A stretch of DNA of 64,000 nucleotides, from the NCBI RefSeq assembly GCF_000166135.1, contig NC_014666.1, forward strand, positions 4,526,001 to 4,590,000. The letters are read 5' to 3'. The notes beneath the pieces were generated by a model that was given only the letters and a program-made list of their open reading frames with translations, was not told the origin of the DNA and did not search any database. Shown here one piece after another: positions 18,798-27,053 of the stretch (the first letter of the stretch is position 1; each line of letters opens with the position of its first letter). The stretch is from Pseudofrankia inefficax (GTDB lineage: Bacteria > Actinomycetota > Actinomycetes > Frankiales > Frankiaceae). Both the position numbers and the translations under genes were made by a program.

Positions 18798-19116
18798 GGG
18801 ACGGCCCGCCGGCCACGGGGACGGCGCACGGGCCGGCTACTCGGATGAGGGCCGAGGGCGGCACCCACGGGTCGTGATCGCCGCCGTCCGCCGCGTCTGA
18901 GCTGTCCTCGCGCTGGGTCACAGATCCTCCCGCTGCTCCTGGCAGCGGGACTGTAATGACGACCAGAACACCCGTCAAGCAGGAACACGAGCATGTACGG
19001 GCTACCAAGACACATGTTCGGTCCAGCCGCGCTGATAGCCTGCTGGCGTCCACGGGGTCTCGGCCCGTCGGGCACCGTGCCGTCCGCACCAGCCGAGGGT
19101 CTGGAGATGGGACATC
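18798..19116. other. Divergent intergenic region, echA operon / TetR
   Basis: This 319-bp gap has no supported gene. It is locally richer in A+T around 18950-19020 and holds the minus-strand promoter listed separately. GAACA and TGTTC occur about 30 bp apart, but I could not identify a convincing TetR palindrome. Confidence 0.6.
18950..18978 (-). promoter_or_regulatory. Sigma-70-like promoter for the echA operon
   Basis: On the minus strand TTGACG (18978-18973) is followed after exactly 17 bases by TACAGT (18955-18950). Transcription would start about 145 bp before the echA start. Both hexamers and the spacing fit the housekeeping sigma consensus. Confidence 0.55.
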
Positions 19117-19770
19117 GTGACGGCTTCCGCGAAACGCCAGGAGGGCGCGGTCCGCCGACCGCGGCTCGACGGTGTCGAGTTCGACGACCTGTCGACAGGC
19201 GCCCAGTTGCGTGAGATCGCGCTGGGCCTCTTCGCCGACCACGGCATTCAGGCCACGTCGATCCGGATGGTGGCCGCGGCCGCCGGCGTGTCCCCCGGCG
19301 CGATCCTGCATTACTACCCGTCGAAGAAGGCGCTGGAGTCGGCCGTCCGGGAGGAGGTCCTGCGCCGCGTCTTCCACCGGGCGCAGGCGGTGAGCCCGTC
19401 CGACGCCCCGCTCGAGGCGTTGGCGAACCGCTTCCGGGCATACGCCGAGGTGGTGCAGAGCCAGCCCGCGCTCGCCCGCTACATGCGCCGGGTGTTCATC
19501 GAGGGCGGCGAGGAGAGCGTCGAGCTGTTCCGGACGCTGGTCGAGGCACTGGGCGCCGAGCACTCGGCCCGGGTCGCCGCCGGCAGGGCCCGGGAGTTCG
19601 AGGACCCAGAGGTCGGCATCGCCCTGTACTTCCACCTGGTCAGCGCCCAGGTGCTCATCGGGCCCCTGCTCGAAGCGGTGGTCGGCCTCAACCTCGAAGA
19701 TCCCGAGGATGTCGCCCGGCTGAACCGTGCGCTGATGGACCTGCTCAGCAGGGCGCTCTTCTCGCAGTAG
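19117..19770 (+). CDS. TetR-family transcriptional regulator
   Basis: A 217-residue TetR protein. The helix-turn-helix region IRMVAAAAGVSPGAILHYYP is near residues 49-68, followed by SKKALE. The C-terminal ligand domain is rich in aromatic and long aliphatic residues (YFHLVSAQVLIGPLLEAVVG), which suits an acyl-CoA or organic-acid ligand. It diverges from the echA-CaiB-binding protein operon and is the obvious candidate for its regulator. The start at 19117 (GTG) follows GGAGATGGGA. The last gene-proximal stretch is gene-free. Confidence 0.87.
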   Translation: MTASAKRQEGAVRRPRLDGVEFDDLSTGAQLREIALGLFADHGIQATSIRMVAAAAGVSPGAILHYYPSKKALESAVREEVLRRVFHRAQAVSPSDAPLEALANRFRAYAEVVQSQPALARYMRRVFIEGGEESVELFRTLVEALGAEHSARVAAGRAREFEDPEVGIALYFHLVSAQVLIGPLLEAVVGLNLEDPEDVARLNRALMDLLSRALFSQ

Positions 19771-19830
19771 GCCGGTCCTCGGCCCGACGGCCGTCCGGTC
19801 CCGCGCGGTACTTCGCGGCCCCCTGTCAGC

Positions 19831-20838
19831 TCAGCGGGTGAGGGCGCCGAGGTCGACCGACCGCAGCCGGTCCGGGCCCGACCAGGCGTCGATCGCGACG
19901 ATCTGGCCCGCGAGGACGGTGAACGCCATGACCGCCGCCGGCTCGCCGCCGACCGTGACGACGACCCCGGTGGTGCCGTTGACCAGCACCGGGTGCAGCG
20001 TCGAGCGCGGGTTCGCGAACCGCAGCGCCTGGCGGGCGATCGCGTCGGCGCCGTGGCGGACCCCGCCCGCGGCCGCGGGCGCGCCGGTCGCGGCGCCGAC
20101 GTCGGCGCGCAGCACGGCGTCCGGCGCGAGCAGCGCCAGCAGCCCGTCGAGGTCACCGCCGCGGGCGGCGGCGAAGAACGCCTCGACGACCGCCCGGCGC
20201 CGGGCGTCGTCACCGGCCACCACCCCGTCGCCCCCGTCGCCCCGGGCGTCCCCGGCGGCGCCGCGGACCCGGCGCCGGGCCCGGCTGGCGAGCTGGCGGG
20301 CCGCCTGCGGGGACCGGCCGACCATCGGCGCGATCTCGTCGAACGGCACGGCGAACAGGTCGTGCAGCACGAACGCGAGCCGTTCCGGCGGGTCCAGCGT
20401 GTCGAGGACGACCAGCAGCGCGACCCCGACCGCGTCGGCCAGCAGCGCCTGCTCCTCGGGGCCGGGCGCCTCGTCGGGCCGGGACACGACCGGATCCGCC
20501 AGCGTCAGCTCGGCCGGCTCCTCCCGGCGCGCCGCCCGGGCCCGCAGCGCGTTGAGGCACACCCGGCCGACGACGGTCGTCAGCCAGGCCCGCAGGTTCT
20601 CGATCGCGCCGGCGTCCGAGCGGGCCAGCCGCAGCCAGGCCTCCTGCACGGCGTCGTCGGCCTCGGCGCGCGAGCCGAGCATCCGGTAGGCCACCGACCG
20701 CAGGTAGGCCCGGTGCTCCTCGAACCGCCCCGCCAGCCACTCCCCGCCGCCGGCCTCCCCCCGGCCGGGCTCTCCAGGACCGGGCTCGGGCGGCAGGGGG
20801 CTGGTGGGACTGGTGTGAGGGCGGTCATGGTCGGGCAT
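19831..20838 (-). CDS. ECF sigma factor, ECF41 (SigJ-like) group
   Basis: A 335-residue sigma factor with three parts. Region 2 (about residues 35-105) contains YLRSVAYRMLGSRAEADDAVQ; region 4 (about 130-200) has PPERLAFVLHDLFAVPFDEI followed by the VGRSPQAARQLASRARRR recognition helix. A C-terminal SnoaL-like domain of about 120 residues begins VVEAFFAAARGGDLDGLL. That extra domain replaces an anti-sigma factor and both inhibits and helps the sigma factor in the ECF41 group. The divergent carboxymuconolactone-decarboxylase gene is the classic ECF41 target. The C-terminal tail SGPDRLRSVDLGAL corresponds to the conserved NPDKL region in altered form. Confidence 0.88.
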   Translation of the reverse strand: MPDHDRPHTSPTSPLPPEPGPGEPGRGEAGGGEWLAGRFEEHRAYLRSVAYRMLGSRAEADDAVQEAWLRLARSDAGAIENLRAWLTTVVGRVCLNALRARAARREEPAELTLADPVVSRPDEAPGPEEQALLADAVGVALLVVLDTLDPPERLAFVLHDLFAVPFDEIAPMVGRSPQAARQLASRARRRVRGAAGDARGDGGDGVVAGDDARRRAVVEAFFAAARGGDLDGLLALLAPDAVLRADVGAATGAPAAAGGVRHGADAIARQALRFANPRSTLHPVLVNGTTGVVVTVGGEPAAVMAFTVLAGQIVAIDAWSGPDRLRSVDLGALTR

Positions 20839-20929
20839 CGGTCACGTTCCTCCGTCCGGTCGGGTCACCGGACTGACCGTCCACGCCAGGCAGATGTGAC
20901 CGTGCCTGGCCGGTGCCAGGAGGAGACCC

Positions 20930-21382
20930 ATGCAATCGCGGATGAAGCACCCGGTGTACGTCGTTCCCGCCGCGCTGTCGGCGCTCACCGCCCTCGGTGA
21001 CGCGGTGAAGGCGACGGGCCTCTCGGAGACGACGATCGAGCTGGTCAACCTGCGGGCCAGCCAGCTCAACGGCTGCGCCTGGTGCCTGAACATGCACGCC
21101 GGCGCGCTGCGCAAGGCCGGGCAGAGCGACGAGCGGATCGACACGGTGGCCGGCTGGCGGGACGCGCCGTACTTCACCGACGCCGAGCGGGCCGCGCTGG
21201 CCCTCGCCGAGGCGGAGACCCGGCTCGCCGACAGCCCGGACCCGGTCCCCGACGCCGTGTTCGCCGAGGCGGCCCGCCACTTCGACGAGACCCAGCTCGC
21301 GGCGCTGATCCTGACCGTCGCCCAGATCAACCTGTGGAACCGGCTCAACGTCACCACCCACCACGTCGCCGGCGCCTACTAG
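20930..21382 (+). CDS. Carboxymuconolactone decarboxylase / AhpD-like protein
   Basis: A 150-residue all-helical protein of the CMD/AhpD family. The core LRASQLNGCAWCLNMHAGAL near residues 43-62 has the C-x2-C redox pair and the downstream His of alkylhydroperoxidase-type members. AGGAGG at 20918-20923 strongly supports the ATG at 20930. It is divergent from the ECF41 sigma factor, 91 bp apart, and is expected to be its target gene. The family defends against peroxides, but substrates of the ECF41-linked members are not established. I did not find a clear ECF41 promoter motif in the gap. Confidence 0.9.
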   Translation: MQSRMKHPVYVVPAALSALTALGDAVKATGLSETTIELVNLRASQLNGCAWCLNMHAGALRKAGQSDERIDTVAGWRDAPYFTDAERAALALAEAETRLADSPDPVPDAVFAEAARHFDETQLAALILTVAQINLWNRLNVTTHHVAGAY

Positions 21383-21461
21383 GCCGACGCCGGGCCCTCC
21401 GGACCGTCAGGGTCGCGGGTTCGACCCGTCTTCGCGAGATCGAAACGACCAGACGTCTAGC

Positions 21462-21502
21462 TAAGCCGAGTACTTGACACTGCCAAGTACTCGGCTTAGT
21501 TT
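21462..21502 (+). promoter_or_regulatory. Leaderless promoter overlapped by a 15-bp-arm inverted repeat (PadR operator)
   Basis: Perfect arms TAAGCCGAGTACTTG (21462-21476) and its complement (21484-21498) are separated by seven bases. TTGACA at 21474-21479 and TAGTTT at 21497-21502 are 17 bases apart. The predicted start falls at or just before the ATG at 21509, so the message should be leaderless and the operator covers both promoter boxes. Confidence 0.85.
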
Positions 21503-21508
21503 TTGCCC

Positions 21509-21871
21509 ATGGCACCGGCGCACGATCCGCAGCTCCTCAAGGGCGTCCTGTCGTTGCTGCTGCTCCGGCTGCTCGCCGAGCGCGAGTCCTACGGCTACGA
21601 GATCGTCCAGCGGCTGCGCGAACTCGGGCTCTCGGACATCAGCGAGGGCAGCGTGTACCCGGCACTGGCACGCCTGGAACGCGAGGGCCGGGTCCAGACG
21701 CGCCTCGTCGCCTCCCGATCCGGCCCGGCCCGCAAGTACTACCGGCCGACCGCGGCCGGTAGTCAGGCCCTGGCGGAAGGCACCGCGAGCTGGCTGTCGT
21801 TGGCCGCGGTGGTCCATCCCGTGCTTGTCCGAGGCCTCCCCGACCCATCCCCCGCAACGGAGGACACCTGA
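21509..21871 (+). CDS. PadR-family transcriptional regulator
   Basis: A 120-residue winged-helix repressor. The N-terminus LLKGVLSLLLLRLLAERESY is followed by the recognition part SYGYEIVQRLRELGLSDISE and GSVYPALARLEREGRVQ, the PadR hallmark. The ATG at 21509 is preferred over a TTG two codons earlier, because the promoter predicts transcription to begin there. A 37-bp inverted repeat covers the promoter, so autorepression is likely. The gene is followed one base later by a HAAS-like membrane protein and a secreted serine hydrolase, which should be co-regulated. Confidence 0.92.
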   Translation: MAPAHDPQLLKGVLSLLLLRLLAERESYGYEIVQRLRELGLSDISEGSVYPALARLEREGRVQTRLVASRSGPARKYYRPTAAGSQALAEGTASWLSLAAVVHPVLVRGLPDPSPATEDT

Positions 21872-21872
21872 G

Positions 21873-22460
21873 ATGGCCCTGCCACGGATGACTCTCGACC
21901 GGCTCCGTATCGAACGCGCCGTGTGGGCGGTGGACGCCCGGTTGCAGGACCTGCCGCGCAGGTCTCGGATCGCCAGGCGGCGGGAACTGCGCGCCAACCT
22001 GCTGGACTCGGCCGAGGACGTCGGGGCCCGTCAGGCCGTGCGTCAGCTCGGTGACCTGCGCGTCCTCGCGGCCGGCTTTCTCGCCGCCGAGTACGGCGAG
22101 CTGACGCCACGACCGTCCTGGACGGCCACCGTCGCCACACTCTTCCTCGTCGAGGCTGTCATGACGCTGCTCGAGCACACCGGCAGGGCCGCGTTCGACG
22201 CCGGGATCACCACGACCACCCCGCGTGCCACCGGCACCTTCCACTGGACCGGCGTCCCCTATCTGATCAGCGACGAGACCTTCGCCTACGTCAACGGAAC
22301 CCACACCTCCGTTGGCGGAGCCTGGACCCCGCTCGTCTACGTCCTCATGTTCGCCGGGGCGTTCGTCACCGGCCGGATGTGGCGGCTGATACCGGCCCGG
22401 CGGCGGCACCAGCTGTCTTCGGCCGTCACCGAAGAGGGAGCAAGCGGTGGTCGGTCATGA
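21873..22460 (+). CDS. HAAS-like membrane protein, PadR partner
   Basis: A 195-residue membrane protein. The N-terminal soluble part (RIERAVWAVDARLQDLPRRS and the following helices, to about residue 65) resembles the helical HAAS domain that often follows PadR genes. Three hydrophobic segments follow (WTATVATLFLVEAVMTLLEH, a weaker central one, and PLVYVLMFAGAFVTGRM). GGAGG nine bases upstream supports the ATG at 21873. The stop overlaps the start of the serine hydrolase in ATGA fashion. In such operons the HAAS protein is thought to transmit a membrane signal to PadR; that role is inferred from context. Confidence 0.75.
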   Translation: MALPRMTLDRLRIERAVWAVDARLQDLPRRSRIARRRELRANLLDSAEDVGARQAVRQLGDLRVLAAGFLAAEYGELTPRPSWTATVATLFLVEAVMTLLEHTGRAAFDAGITTTTPRATGTFHWTGVPYLISDETFAYVNGTHTSVGGAWTPLVYVLMFAGAFVTGRMWRLIPARRRHQLSSAVTEEGASGGRS

Positions 22461-23665
22461 CCACACGACCCGGAAACCCTCGCGAACGAAAAACCGGCAC
22501 CGCTCTCCCGGTCGCGGCGTTTCTCGTGACCGCGATGCTGGTCCCGTCCCTGCTGGCGGGGGCCGCGCCAGCCCTGGCCGGCCCGGCGACGCCCCGGGTC
22601 ACCGAGTGGGACCCTGCGGCCAGGATCGACCCCGAGCTGCGCACCCTGCTGGACGGCGTCATCGCCGCCGGCGTCCCCGGCGCCCTGGTCCGGGTGGGGG
22701 ACCACGGCCGGATCCACCAGGCCGCCGCGGGGGTCACGGACCTGGCCACGGGCGCGCCGTTGCGACCGCGGGCCCGGGTACGCGTGGGCAGCGTGACGAA
22801 GACGTTCGTGGCCACCGTGGTGCTCCAGCTCGTCGGGGAGGGCCGCCTCGCCCTCGACCGGCCGGTGGGACGGTGGCTGCCAGGCCTGCTGCGCGACGGC
22901 GACACGATCACCGTCCGGCAGCTGCTCAACCACACCAGCGGGCTGTTCGACTACACCGCCGACCCCGCGCTCCTGGCGGGCATCGTCCAGAACCGGGTCT
23001 TCGACCCGGCGGAGCTCGTGGCCCTCGCCGAGACCCACCCTCGCTCGTTCCCACCCGGGACCGGCTGGGAGTACTCCAACACCAACTACATCGTCGCCGG
23101 CCTGCTCATCGAGGCGGTGACCCGCCATCCGCTGGGCGAGGAGCTCCAACACCGGATCCTGCGGCCACTGGGCCTGGCCGACACGTCCTTCCCCGCCACC
23201 ACCGGGGACCTGCCCGGCTACCACGCGCACGGCTACGTCCCGCCCGACCTCGTCCCCACGGCCGGCGGCAGGCCGTATGACGTGACCGGGCTCAATCCCT
23301 CGCATGCCTGGGCGGCCGGCGCCCTCGTCTCCAGCGCCAGGGACGTGTCCCGCTTCTACCAGTCCCTGATGGGCGGCGAGCTGCTGCGCGCCCCGCTGCT
23401 CGCGCAGCTGAGGACCACCGTCGCGGAGAATCCCGCCGCGCCGGGCTTCCGCTACGGCCTCGGCATCGAACGGGTCCAGGACCGCTGCGGCGTGAACTGG
23501 GGCCACAGCGGCGCCATCTTCGGCTACCAGACCATGGCGTTCTGGAACGAGGACACCGGCCGGATGGTCGTCATGGCCAGCACCCTCGACCCCGCGCCCG
23601 CCGCCGCCGAGGCCGCGCTCGCGAAGACGGCCGACGAGGTTCTGTGCGGGCCGTCCTCTCCCTGA
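22457..23665 (+). CDS. Secreted serine hydrolase, class C beta-lactamase / DD-peptidase family
   Basis: A 402-residue exported enzyme. The first 40 residues are a signal peptide ending near APALAG. Catalytic motifs are SVTK at residues 112-115 (nucleophile Ser), YSN near 202 (YSNTNY) and HSG near 355 (WGHSGAIFG), the usual three elements of the serine beta-lactamase-like fold. LNHTSGLFDY is also typical. D-alanyl-D-alanine carboxypeptidase or esterase activity is most likely; a true lactamase is less likely. It is the last gene of the PadR operon, coupled by ATGA to the membrane gene. Confidence 0.9.
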   Translation: MTTRPGNPRERKTGTALPVAAFLVTAMLVPSLLAGAAPALAGPATPRVTEWDPAARIDPELRTLLDGVIAAGVPGALVRVGDHGRIHQAAAGVTDLATGAPLRPRARVRVGSVTKTFVATVVLQLVGEGRLALDRPVGRWLPGLLRDGDTITVRQLLNHTSGLFDYTADPALLAGIVQNRVFDPAELVALAETHPRSFPPGTGWEYSNTNYIVAGLLIEAVTRHPLGEELQHRILRPLGLADTSFPATTGDLPGYHAHGYVPPDLVPTAGGRPYDVTGLNPSHAWAAGALVSSARDVSRFYQSLMGGELLRAPLLAQLRTTVAENPAAPGFRYGLGIERVQDRCGVNWGHSGAIFGYQTMAFWNEDTGRMVVMASTLDPAPAAAEAALAKTADEVLCGPSSP

Positions 23666-23702
23666 CGCCCACCGGCCGGCGACGCACCCGGCGCCAGGCC
23701 GG

Positions 23703-24158
23703 TCAGGTGGCGCAGAACTCGTTGCCCTCGGGGTCGCGCAGGACCCACCAGTGGCCGGCGGGGCCCTGGTCGTGCTCCCGGACCCGGGTCGCGCCGAGCG
23801 CCTCCAGCCGGGCGACGAGGGCGTCCCGGCCACCCGCCTGCGCGTGGACGTCCAGGTGCAGCCGGTTCTTGACCGTCTTCGGTTCGGGGACGTCCTGGAA
23901 CAGCAGCCGCCGGCCGGCCCCGACACCACTGACCTCGTCGAACGGGTCGTCGGGATGGCGGACGGCGGCGAAGCCGCGGAACGTCCGCCGCCCGGCCCGC
24001 TCGGTGACGGCGTCCGGGGGTAGCTGCCCGGCGGCCAGCAGCCGCTCGACAAGGCGGCTCGGGTCCTCGACCACATAGCCGAGCGCCGCCGCCCAGAACT
24101 CGGCGAGCGTGGCCGCGTCCCGGCTGTCGACGACAAGCTTCCAGTGCAGAGGCGTCAT
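23703..24158 (-). CDS. VOC/glyoxalase-like protein
   Basis: A 151-residue protein of the vicinal oxygen chelate superfamily. Two beta-alpha-beta-beta-beta units are visible: LHWKLVVDSRDAATLAEFWA at the start and LHLDVHAQAGGRDALVARLE later, ending with VLRDPEGNEFCAT. The LHLDV histidine and the DPEGN-E glutamate are in the metal-ligand positions. Many small actinobacterial members are antibiotic-binding or uncharacterised. The ATG at 24158 gives the typical N-terminus. The gene is monocistronic and convergent with the PadR operon. Confidence 0.87.
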   Translation of the reverse strand: MTPLHWKLVVDSRDAATLAEFWAAALGYVVEDPSRLVERLLAAGQLPPDAVTERAGRRTFRGFAAVRHPDDPFDEVSGVGAGRRLLFQDVPEPKTVKNRLHLDVHAQAGGRDALVARLEALGATRVREHDQGPAGHWWVLRDPEGNEFCAT

Positions 24159-24220
24159 ACGGCCAGTGATACCGCCCGCCTGTGACAGTCCGCCGCCGCG
24201 CGGCCCGGGCGCCGCCGACC

Positions 24221-24916
24221 TCAGAGCCCGGCGAGGGCGGTGCGGGCCATCGCGACGAGGGGGTCGCGCGCGGCGGACGGGGTCTTCGCGGCCGAGGTGA
24301 CCGACAGGTCGAGGACCTGGGTGCCACGGACCTCGACGACCCAGATCGTCGCGAACGTGATCCCGGCGAGGCTGGGCGTCGTGCCGTACCGGGCCGCGTC
24401 CCCGAGGCCGGTCACGTCCTGGGAGGCGCCGCGGCCGTACTCGCTGGCGCTGACGCTGTCGTCGAGCTCCTCGCGGGCCGACACCCCGGTGCGGCCGGCG
24501 TCGCGGACCCCGACGGTCAGCGCGCCGACCGGCACGAACCCGGCGGTGAACGCGCAGCTCAGGAACGTCTGCCCCTGCTTGGGCGCGGACATCGCGACCG
24601 AGCGCGGCGCGACCGGAGACCGGCCGGTGAGCCGCTCGACCGCGGCCATGTCAGCCAGGTCACACGCCGAGCGCGGCAGCCGGAACGTGGCCGGCCGCGC
24701 CGCGCCCGACGGGCCGGTGCCCGCAGTCCCGGCGCTCCCGATGGCGGTGGGTGTGCTCGCCGCCGCGGACGGGGCGCGGGTCGGCTGGTCGCTGGTGGAG
24801 ACCGCGGAGCAGGCCGCCACGGCCAGCGCGCCGGCCAGCCCGGCCGCGACAGGCAGCGTCCGCGTCCTCAGGGTCTGTGTTCTCACGGTCCGCGTCCTGG
24901 CCGTCCGCGTCCACAC
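24221..24916 (-). CDS. DUF3558-like lipoprotein
   Basis: A 231-residue lipoprotein. A basic N-terminus made of RTxT repeats (WTRTARTRTVRTQTLRTRTL) is followed by a short hydrophobic core and the lipobox LAVAAC. The DNA for the first 20 codons has four near copies of GGTCCGCGTCCT. After a Ser/Thr/Ala linker the globular part has two cysteines (SACDLADMAAVERL and FLSCAFTA) spaced like those of actinobacterial DUF3558 proteins, and ends with DPLVAMARTALAGL. The function is unknown; members are surface lipoproteins. The repeated, positively charged n-region is unusually long, so the start could be a later codon. Confidence 0.72.
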   Translation of the reverse strand: MWTRTARTRTVRTQTLRTRTLPVAAGLAGALAVAACSAVSTSDQPTRAPSAAASTPTAIGSAGTAGTGPSGAARPATFRLPRSACDLADMAAVERLTGRSPVAPRSVAMSAPKQGQTFLSCAFTAGFVPVGALTVGVRDAGRTGVSAREELDDSVSASEYGRGASQDVTGLGDAARYGTTPSLAGITFATIWVVEVRGTQVLDLSVTSAAKTPSAARDPLVAMARTALAGL

Positions 24917-25052
24917 AGTGGCACCTTAGCCGGGCCTGATCAGCCCGCGGGAAAACGAGTCGGCCGCCCGACAGGACCGTCCCCGATGTGCCGGTGTGTG
25001 CTGCGAGAGCCGTGTGCTCCCAGGCCGCTGCCCGCGGCCGCGTCGCGCCCGG

Positions 25053-26081
25053 TCACCCGGACACCCGGTCCAGGATCGCGGCCTCGACGGCCGGGTCGAT
25101 GCCGACCGGCGGCCGGTCCGGCCGCCGCGGCGCCGGCCCGCCGAGGCCGCGCAGCCACGCCCAGGTGTCCGCGGCGGTGTCGGCGACCGGGCGGACCCGC
25201 AGGCCGGCGCCCAGCGCCCGGGTGACGTCGATGCCGTTGACGTAGTCGTACATCTCCCCGGGCGGCAGCCACATCGGCAGACCGGTCCAGGGACGCACCC
25301 CGGCGGCGAGAATCGGCTCCGGGTCGCTCCACACCAGCTCGGCCTCCGACCCGGTCACCGACAGGCAGGCCGCCAGCAGGCCGGCCATCGTGACGTGCCC
25401 GGGCGGGCAGACCACGTCGTACGCCCCGCCGGCCCCCGCCCCGGCGACGCCGGCCGCCGCGGTGTCCAGCAGCCAGGCGGCGAGGTCACGGACGTCGATG
25501 AACCGGGTCTCCAGGTCCGCCGGGCCGGGCGCCAGGACCCGCCCGCCGCGGGCGACCCGGTGCAGCCACCAGGGCAGCCGGCCGATGTTCTCCCCCGGGC
25601 CGAGGATCAGCCCGGGCCGGGCCAGCAGCGTCCGACCCTCCCCGAACGCCCGCAGCGCGGCGAGCTCGCCGCCGCGCTTCATCCGGTTGTACCCGGCGAG
25701 CCCGCCGTCCTCGGTGTCGTCCGGGTCGCCGTCCAGCAGCGGCCCGTCCTCGGCCGCGCCGGGCACCCCCGGGTAGGCGTAGACCGACCGGCTGGAGACG
25801 TAGGCGAACCACCCGGCCCGGTCGGCGAGCAGCGCCGCGGCGTCGCGGACCGCGACGGGCGCCCACGACCACGTGTCCACGGCGATGTCCCAGTCGCCCG
25901 CCGCGCCCGCGAGCGCGTCGAGCCCACCGGGCGCGGTCCGGTCGCCGCGCAGCACACCGACCCCGGGCGGCGCCGGGTGGCTGCCCCGGTTGAGGACCGT
26001 CACGTCCCAGCCGCGGGCCAGCGCGTCCTCGACGACCGCCGTGCCGACGAACTCCGTCCCACCCAGCACCAGAAGCCGCAT
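25053..26081 (-). CDS. NAD-dependent epimerase/dehydratase family protein
   Basis: A 342-residue extended SDR. The Rossmann loop is MRLLVLGGTEFVGTAVVEDA, starting directly at the chosen ATG (26081); the frame extends ten codons further without support. The family core is present: WAYVSSRSVYAYPG holds the Ser and Tyr near residues 105-110, and the GYNRMKRGGE segment supplies the lysine. No typical sugar-specific signature is seen, and many such proteins are isoflavone reductase- or mRNA-binding-like. The gene is monocistronic, with no visible operon partner. Confidence 0.87.
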   Translation of the reverse strand: MRLLVLGGTEFVGTAVVEDALARGWDVTVLNRGSHPAPPGVGVLRGDRTAPGGLDALAGAAGDWDIAVDTWSWAPVAVRDAAALLADRAGWFAYVSSRSVYAYPGVPGAAEDGPLLDGDPDDTEDGGLAGYNRMKRGGELAALRAFGEGRTLLARPGLILGPGENIGRLPWWLHRVARGGRVLAPGPADLETRFIDVRDLAAWLLDTAAAGVAGAGAGGAYDVVCPPGHVTMAGLLAACLSVTGSEAELVWSDPEPILAAGVRPWTGLPMWLPPGEMYDYVNGIDVTRALGAGLRVRPVADTAADTWAWLRGLGGPAPRRPDRPPVGIDPAVEAAILDRVSG

Positions 26082-26180
26082 ACCGCGACTATCCCCGCCC
26101 GCCGCCACCCCGGGAAAGCTCCGCCTGCTGACGGCAGAACCCCGCGACCGGCCCCACCGCCTGGCGGGGGCCGGTCGCCC

Positions 26181-27053
26181 TCAGGCCGGCGGGCAGGTCA
26201 GGTCAGGCGCGCCCAGCGCGGAGATGCTCGAGCAGTAGCTGTCCCTGCTGACCTTCCAGCCGGTCGCCGTACGGACCGCCGACGCGGACGTCGAGTAGTC
26301 GTAGCGGGAGGTGGTGCCGATCAGGGCCGGGATCGTCGGGTCGGTGAACGACATCGTCAGGTTGGCGATCACGTGGTCGGGGCTCATCGGGATGAGGCTC
26401 CCGACGGTGACCTCGATCGTGTCGGCGAGCCGCGGGAAACGGGCGAGCACCTTCGCGCGGGTGGCCGTCAGCGCCGGGCCGTCCTCGGTGGCCGCGGCGA
26501 ACGCGGCCGCGGTCGTGCCGTGGGTGAACACGGTGTGGAACACGGCCCGCACCGCCGCCGCGGTCGCCTCGTCCGGCGGGGCCAGGGTGTTCGCGACCGG
26601 TCCCGCCGACCAGGGGACACCCGGCGGCTGCGCGCCGACGGTCGTCCCGTCGGCCCAGGGCCCTGACCGCGCCGCGACCGCCGGCGCCGCGCCGCCCCGA
26701 CCGGTCGCGAGGCTCACCGGCAGGCCGACGCCGAGCGCGACGGCGACGACGAGGGCCGCGCCACCGGCGATCCTGATCCGGGCCCGGCGCCGCCGGGCCC
26801 GGGCGCGGACGATCTCGGGGAACACGGTGCCGACGCCGCGGCGCGGCATCTCGGCGCGCAGCGCCCGCAGCTGCGCCCGCAGGTCCTGCTCGGCGCCGCT
26901 GCTCAGTTCGTCGGCCCACCGCGGCGCCGCCGCGGCGCCCGAGAAGGGGGAGCTCGGCACGTGGCCGTCCCCGCCGGGGGTACCCGGGCCGGTGGCACCG
27001 GCCAGGACGCCCGGCCTGGACAGTCCGCGTCGCCTGCGTGGCCCTGCGCTCAC
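26181..27053 (-). CDS. Membrane protein coupled to SigE-family sigma factor (module 1)
   Basis: A 290-residue protein with one membrane helix (RIAGGAALVVAVALGVGLPV near residue 100), a cytoplasmic N-terminus and an extracytoplasmic C-terminal domain. The GTG start overlaps the sigma factor stop by four bases. The C-terminal segment TGWKVSRDSYCSSISALG, ending in CPPA, is nearly the same as that of the second module (31363-32703), so both are paralogues. It lacks a recognisable zinc anti-sigma motif, yet its gene position and topology are those of an anti-sigma or signal partner. Function is inferred only from context. Confidence 0.78.
   Translation of the reverse strand: MSAGPRRRRGLSRPGVLAGATGPGTPGGDGHVPSSPFSGAAAAPRWADELSSGAEQDLRAQLRALRAEMPRRGVGTVFPEIVRARARRRRARIRIAGGAALVVAVALGVGLPVSLATGRGGAAPAVAARSGPWADGTTVGAQPPGVPWSAGPVANTLAPPDEATAAAVRAVFHTVFTHGTTAAAFAAATEDGPALTATRAKVLARFPRLADTIEVTVGSLIPMSPDHVIANLTMSFTDPTIPALIGTTSRYDYSTSASAVRTATGWKVSRDSYCSSISALGAPDLTCPPA

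Noticed and set aside
18979-19019. GAACA and TGTTC arms near the TetR start, considered as an operator
   Set aside because: Only five-base arms 30 bp apart; too weak to call.
24848-24916. Tandem repeats considered as a CRISPR or VNTR
   Set aside because: Units are about 12-20 bp without regular spacers and lie inside a coding region; they do not form a CRISPR array.
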